A stretch of 7,723 bases of DNA from JBEKJU01 sp050011095. GTDB taxonomy: Bacteria; Desulfobacterota; Syntrophorhabdia; Syntrophorhabdales; WCHB1-27. The translations under genes were made by a program, and so were the position numbers. Numbering within the stretch: the first letter of the stretch is position 1; every line of letters starts with the position of its first letter. Location of the stretch: positions 1 through 7,723 of the forward strand of contig JBEKJU010000444.1 in the NCBI GenBank assembly GCA_050011095.1, written 5' to 3'. Below the pieces are notes generated by a model. The model was not told where the DNA came from. It worked only from the letters and a program-made list of their open reading frames with translations, and did not search any database. This document shows, piece after piece, positions 5,583 to 7,723 of this stretch.

Positions 5583-5825
5583 ATGCCGTACGAGAAGATC
5601 GAAGTCGAATGCTGCAGCGGCTACAAGGCGAACGAGCGTCCGGTCGCATTCACCTATGAGAAACGACGCCGGGAAGTGGGGGAAATCGTCGACCGGTGGT
5701 ACGAGGGAGGCCTCGAGGCCCAAAATCCCGATGTGAGCTATTTCAAAGTCAAGACCGTTGAAGGCGAGGTCTTGCTTCTCCGCTACGTGTCGCTCTTCGA
5801 CGCCTGGTCAATCGTTACGCCCTAG
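5583..5825 (+). CDS. Small conserved-looking protein of unknown function (80 aa)
   Basis: An 80-residue protein beginning MPYEKIEVECCSGYKANERP and ending FDAWSIVTP. The pattern IEVECxSGYKAxERPVxF, then a basic stretch (KRRREVGEIVDRWYEGG) and YFKVKTxxGEVLLLRY, matches a small hypothetical family that I recall from deltaproteobacteria; I cannot name a Pfam entry. It looks like a compact beta-strand/helix fold with no membrane segment. The start at 5583 is preferred over an in-frame ATG at 5523 because AGAGG lies 5 bases upstream of it and the family-like sequence begins there. It is divergent from yheU and may share control through the palindrome at 5497. Function is unknown. Confidence 0.75.
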   Translation: MPYEKIEVECCSGYKANERPVAFTYEKRRREVGEIVDRWYEGGLEAQNPDVSYFKVKTVEGEVLLLRYVSLFDAWSIVTP

Positions 5826-5972
5826 TTGCCCCTCTTTCCCCATCTCCTCTCCGATGAGCCCTATCCTGTTTTTGCAGAACCACCGCTCGTAACGGTCCCG
5901 TGCTTCCGTGGGTAATGTGTGACGTACCGTTGTATCGCTTTCGGCCGAATTCCTTCCTGGAAGAGAGTGGGT

Positions 5973-6128
5973 ATGTTTTTCTTGCGTATACAGTACTAAT
6001 GGTGGTAATGATTAACACATATGGCAGGACCAGAGAAGGTTGAGGGGAGCACGCACAAGGGGAAACTGCCCCGTTTTTCATTTCTAAAGGAAGGATTTAC
6101 TTTTTGAATGTCCCCTTCTCCCCTTCCA
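5973..6128 (+). repeat. Intergenic element, copy B (diverged partner at 1521)
   Basis: Shares with copy A the 13-base start ATGTTTTTCTTGC, the block TGGTGG..ATGATTAAC, a GAAGG/GAGC-rich middle and the ATTTACTT..GTCCCC tail. The middle is about 20 bases longer than in copy A. A promoter-like pair is again visible on the plus strand but weaker: TTGCGT (5982-5987), 18 bases, TAATGA (6006-6011). In this copy the promoter would point towards the Mrr-like gene. The tail motif AATGTCCCC resembles repeats I recall near IS200/REP-type transposases in deltaproteobacteria; this is not verified. Confidence 0.5.
6059..6078 (+). terminator. Weak terminator-like hairpin inside copy B
   Basis: GGGG (6059-6062), six-base loop, CCCC (6069-6072), then G and five T. 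The stem has only four pairs, so termination would be inefficient. Together with the promoter-like boxes at 5982-6011 it would define a short plus-strand RNA of roughly 60 bases. Copy A has no equivalent T-run, so the feature is not conserved. Confidence 0.22.
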
Positions 6129-6156
6129 ACTCATGGATAGAATAACGGAGCTGTGA

Positions 6157-6831
6157 ATGGCCGTTCTGAGAAAACTACATGATGGCCGGTATGAGATCGA
6201 CTACGGCACAATGATATTTTCCCTTGATTTTGGGGCTGGCTTCCTAACGGCTACTGGAGGTGGCAGTTCGAGTATCGTCATCGACGATAGGGACTGGGAT
6301 GATTACGTAAGGCAGGCGGGTATTGACGCCACCGCTCTATTCCAAAAGGGAGAAGTCACAGAGGAGCTTTACGTAAACAAGACCGATTCGATCATCCTTG
6401 TTCCAATTGTGATCGAGATCAATGACGAAATCAAACGCCATCTTGCCAAGAACCCGGAAAAACTCCGCCAACTGCCACCGGACAAATTCGAGAAGCTCGT
6501 CGCTGATCTTCTTAAGCACTCTGGCTATGATGTCGAACTGACGCCGGCAGGTCCTGATGGCGGTATAGACATATACGCGTATATGAAGAACCCAGTCTGC
6601 GCTTTCCTGATGTTTGTGGAATGCAAGAGATATCAACCCCCCAATCGTGTTGGTCTGCAAATAGTGCAAAGGATGTTCGGCATACAACAGACCAAAAAAG
6701 CCAATAAGAGCATGATTGTCACAACATCATTTTTTACCCGTCCGGCAATTGAGGAAGCGAGAAGATACGAAAACCTAATGACCCTGGCAGACTACGACGA
6801 CCTGAGGCGATGGCTAAAAGCATACGAATGA
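6157..6831 (+). CDS. Mrr-like restriction endonuclease (PD-(D/E)xK) with an unrecognised N-terminal region
   Basis: A 224-residue protein. The C-terminal half is an Mrr_cat-type nuclease domain: LPPDKFEKLVADLLKHSGYD (106-125) with Glu112, GPDGGIDI (132-139) with the metal-binding Asp138, FVECKRY (153-159) with Glu155 and Lys157, then LQIVQRMFGIQQ and the late strand SMIVTTSFFT. These give a complete PD-(D/E)xK active site. Known: Mrr-family enzymes cut modified or foreign DNA, and related domains occur in other nucleases. Residues 1 to about 95 are mixed and beta-rich (SLDFGAGFLTATGGG) and do not look like the winged-helix DNA-binding domain of E. coli Mrr, so the target signal may differ. 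The start at 6157 has ACGGAG about 5 bases upstream. It stands alone, 145 bases downstream of the copy B promoter-like boxes. Confidence 0.85.
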   Translation: MAVLRKLHDGRYEIDYGTMIFSLDFGAGFLTATGGGSSSIVIDDRDWDDYVRQAGIDATALFQKGEVTEELYVNKTDSIILVPIVIEINDEIKRHLAKNPEKLRQLPPDKFEKLVADLLKHSGYDVELTPAGPDGGIDIYAYMKNPVCAFLMFVECKRYQPPNRVGLQIVQRMFGIQQTKKANKSMIVTTSFFTRPAIEEARRYENLMTLADYDDLRRWLKAYE

Positions 6832-6835
6832 ATAG

Positions 6836-6850
6836 TTGAGTGGTTAATCC
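6836..6850 (+). repeat. Short direct repeat, first copy (second at 6961-6974)
   Basis: TTGAGTGGTTAATCC here and TTGAGTGGTTATCC at 6961-6974, differing by one base, 125 bases apart start to start. The first copy begins five bases after the Mrr-like stop codon. They could be a target-site type duplication around a roughly 110-base insert, or chance. Confidence 0.45.
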
Positions 6851-6880
6851 AGCCGACGCCTTTCGGCCGCCGCTGTTCAG

Positions 6881-6909
6881 CCTGTTTCACCATGATGAAA
6901 CGGAACAGG
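6881..6909. repeat. Inverted repeat with two alternative stems
   Basis: CCTGTT at the left end pairs with AACAGG at the right end, and inside it GTTTC pairs with GAAAC across an eight-base loop. The two pairings are partly exclusive. There is no T-run, so it is not a classical terminator of the Mrr-like gene, although it could stabilise the 3' end. Confidence 0.35.
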
Positions 6910-6960
6910 TGAGGATCCCCTACGAATTCCCATGGCCTCATGAACTCGCGCTTCAACCTT

Positions 6961-6974
6961 TTGAGTGGTTATCC
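6961..6974 (+). repeat. Short direct repeat, second copy
   Basis: TTGAGTGGTTATCC, the partner of the copy at 6836-6850 with one A missing. The sequence following each copy is unrelated. Confidence 0.45.
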
Positions 6975-7126
6975 TTAAGAATTACGAAAGATGGAAAGTC
7001 AGCACTCGTAGGTGCTTCGTCATTCTGAAAGTGCGTTCATTCCGCTTGTAGGTCGCACATTACCGTCGCCTCATCACGGAATTGGGGTCAGGAAGGGATA
7101 GAGGATTTGTACGAACGACCAGAGAG

Positions 7127-7441
7127 CTATTCTGCTGGTCCTTCGATTTCTCTCGGCTTTCTGCCTCTCCTTTTGGGCGCCCGCTCTGGGGCCAACATCT
7201 TCTTCACGACGATGTCATAGACATTGCCGTGCACTTTTCTTTTGATCGGCAGTGTCTTTTTGATTTGCTCGTCCGTCATGCCGTGGGCTTTCATCGACTT
7301 TTTTAACTTTCCAGCCCAGTAGTTGACGGTGCTCTCCCCTACGCTCAACATCTGAGCCAATTCACTGGTGTCTTTCTTATTCCAGTTTTCTAACAACGCT
7401 TGGAGTTTATCTTCGGTAACTTTGACATCGCTTCTTGGCAT
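7127..7441 (-). CDS. Small basic helix-turn-helix protein with AT-hook-like tail
   Basis: A 104-residue, strongly basic protein. Residues 25-48 (TSELAQMLSVGESTVNYWAG followed by KLKK) form a helix-turn-helix of the homeodomain-like type, with the recognition helix around ESTVNYWAGKL. The tail KRRGRKPRE (90-98) resembles an AT-hook, a minor-groove binding motif. It is likely a DNA-binding regulator; phage small-terminase-type proteins have similar helix-turn-helix regions, so a phage origin is possible. The start at 7441 is supported by GAGAGG about 5 bases upstream. It has its own strong promoter and no co-directional partner close by. An inverted repeat, GACCAG/CTGGTC (7117-7140), overlaps its stop codon but lacks a T-run. 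Targets are unknown. Confidence 0.78.
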   Translation of the reverse strand: MPRSDVKVTEDKLQALLENWNKKDTSELAQMLSVGESTVNYWAGKLKKSMKAHGMTDEQIKKTLPIKRKVHGNVYDIVVKKMLAPERAPKRRGRKPREIEGPAE

Positions 7442-7467
7442 GAGCGCCTCTCTGGGGGTTTTTCCGT

Positions 7468-7496
7468 ATTATAGCAGCTATCAGACGTACATTGAA
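7468..7496 (-). promoter_or_regulatory. Near-consensus promoter of the helix-turn-helix gene
   Basis: Minus strand: -10 TATAAT (7468-7473, perfect match), 17-base spacer, -35 TTCAAT (7491-7496, weaker). The predicted start is near 7461, leaving a leader of about 20 bases with the GAGAGG ribosome-binding site. It is the best -10 box in the window. Confidence 0.65.
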
Positions 7497-7556
7497 CAAC
7501 AAAACTGTAAACCCGGCCCGACCAGACTCGTCGAAACCTAACGGTCTCGTTCGCGA

Positions 7557-7723
7557 TCATCTCCGGGCTCGGGCGGACAGCTTCAATATTCTGTAGACCC
7601 GGTTGGCATACGCCGCTCTCTTATCATTTGAAATGCCGTTATAGCAGCCAACGGCCGCCCAGGAATACCCGTACCGTTGAACGCATTGACTCAGTATCCA
7701 GGCCCCTACCTGCACGTTGTAGC
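7557..7723 (-). CDS. Lytic transglycosylase (SLT-type), C-terminal end (partial)
   Basis: The minus strand is open from the right window edge to a TGA at 7557-7559, giving 54 complete residues. The sequence NVQVGAWILSQCVQRYGYSW then AAVGCYNG, and later AYANRVYRIL, is the end of a soluble lytic transglycosylase (SLT/VirB1-like) domain: a G-x-W-x-L helix, the W..A...YN motif and the Y..RV..I helix. Such enzymes cleave peptidoglycan between MurNAc and GlcNAc in the periplasm, often to make room for secretion or conjugation machinery. The catalytic Glu and any signal peptide lie outside the window. The gene ends 84 bases before the promoter region of the helix-turn-helix gene. The frame is too short to say whether it is chromosomal or plasmid/ICE type. 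Confidence 0.82.
   Translation of the reverse strand, partial: YNVQVGAWILSQCVQRYGYSWAAVGCYNGISNDKRAAYANRVYRILKLSARARR

Larger units (their letters stand above)
5826..6156. other. Intergenic stretch before the Mrr-like gene
   Basis: The 331 bases hold copy B of the paired element (5973 to about 6128) and a short terminator-like hairpin (6059-6078). The first 145 bases (5826-5970) are pyrimidine-rich at the start; I see no gene, and no clear terminator for the 5583 gene. The last 25 bases contain the leader of the Mrr-like gene with GGAG as a modest ribosome-binding site. Confidence 0.55.
6832..7126. other. Non-coding stretch after the Mrr-like gene
   Basis: The 295 bases contain no gene I can support. 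A 62-codon GTG-initiated frame (6840-7028) has no ribosome-binding site and no recognisable sequence. Structure seen: two near-identical direct repeats (6836 and 6961), an inverted repeat (6881-6909), and GGGGTCAGGAAGG at about 7084-7096, which resembles intergenic repeat ends I recall from deltaproteobacterial genomes. It may be the remnant of a small inserted element. Confidence 0.45.

Noticed and set aside
5169..5825. YheU and the 5583 protein as a toxin-antitoxin pair
   Set aside because: They are divergent, not co-transcribed, and YheU belongs to a known conserved family with no toxin-antitoxin link.
5815..6081. 88-codon minus-strand open frame across copy B
   Set aside because: Copy A in the same frame has stop codons and the similarity between copies is at the DNA level, not the protein level.
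6840..7028. 62-codon open frame with GTG start after the Mrr-like gene
   Set aside because: No ribosome-binding site, no motif, and it contains the direct repeats and inverted repeat expected of non-coding sequence.
1..7723. CRISPR array, tRNA or rRNA genes
   Set aside because: No regularly spaced repeats, no cloverleaf with a T-loop motif and no rRNA-like sequence were found when reading the window.

Overview
The window looks like a chromosomal segment of a mid-GC Gram-negative bacterium. I lean towards a deltaproteobacterial lineage (Desulfobacterota in the broad sense). The reasons are the mix of a YheU-family protein, a small 80-residue protein of a type I associate with that group, a bacterial archaeo-eukaryotic release-factor (baeRF) protein and strong Shine-Dalgarno sites. 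This assignment is recalled family distribution, not computed, and confidence is modest. No rRNA, tRNA, CRISPR array or intact transposase gene was seen.

Layout. 1-225: the 3' end of a metallo-beta-lactamase-fold hydrolase (+). 250-1347: a baeRF/eRF1-like protein (-), convergent with the hydrolase, in which the catalytic GGQ position reads GGW. 1348-1683: intergenic, with a promoter for the baeRF gene and the first copy (A) of a diverged ~150 bp element. 1684-4014: a two-gene minus-strand defence-type operon, an FRG-domain protein followed by an ApeA-like HEPN protein. The ApeA-like gene is split by a one-base frameshift just upstream of its catalytic HEPN R-x4-H motif. 4015-4385: a leader holding a good sigma70-type promoter, a 12-bp palindrome and an unusual G8 ribosome-binding site. 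4386-5426: yheU followed by a YgjP/DUF45 zinc-metallopeptidase-like gene (both -). 5583-5825: a small conserved-looking protein (+), divergent from yheU, with a palindrome in the shared promoter region. 5826-6156: intergenic with the second copy (B) of the element. 6157-6831: an Mrr-type restriction endonuclease (+). 6832-7126: non-coding. 7127-7441: a small basic helix-turn-helix protein (-) with a near-consensus promoter. 7557-7723: the C-terminal end of a lytic transglycosylase (-), running off the window.

How it fits together. The centre (about 1.5-6.8 kb) reads as accessory DNA with a defence flavour: FRG plus ApeA-like HEPN RNase, a DUF45 peptidase of the kind often found beside restriction systems, and an Mrr-like nuclease. 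The FRG and ApeA genes look visibly richer in A+T than the baeRF gene. Two diverged copies of one intergenic element bracket the FRG-ApeA-YgjP-YheU block, which makes that block a candidate mobile or recombination-prone cassette. The flanking hydrolase, baeRF and transglycosylase genes look like ordinary chromosomal genes. The most notable items are the FRG-ApeA pairing, the homopolymer frameshift in the HEPN gene, the paired intergenic element, and the palindromes placed at the FRG and yheU promoters.
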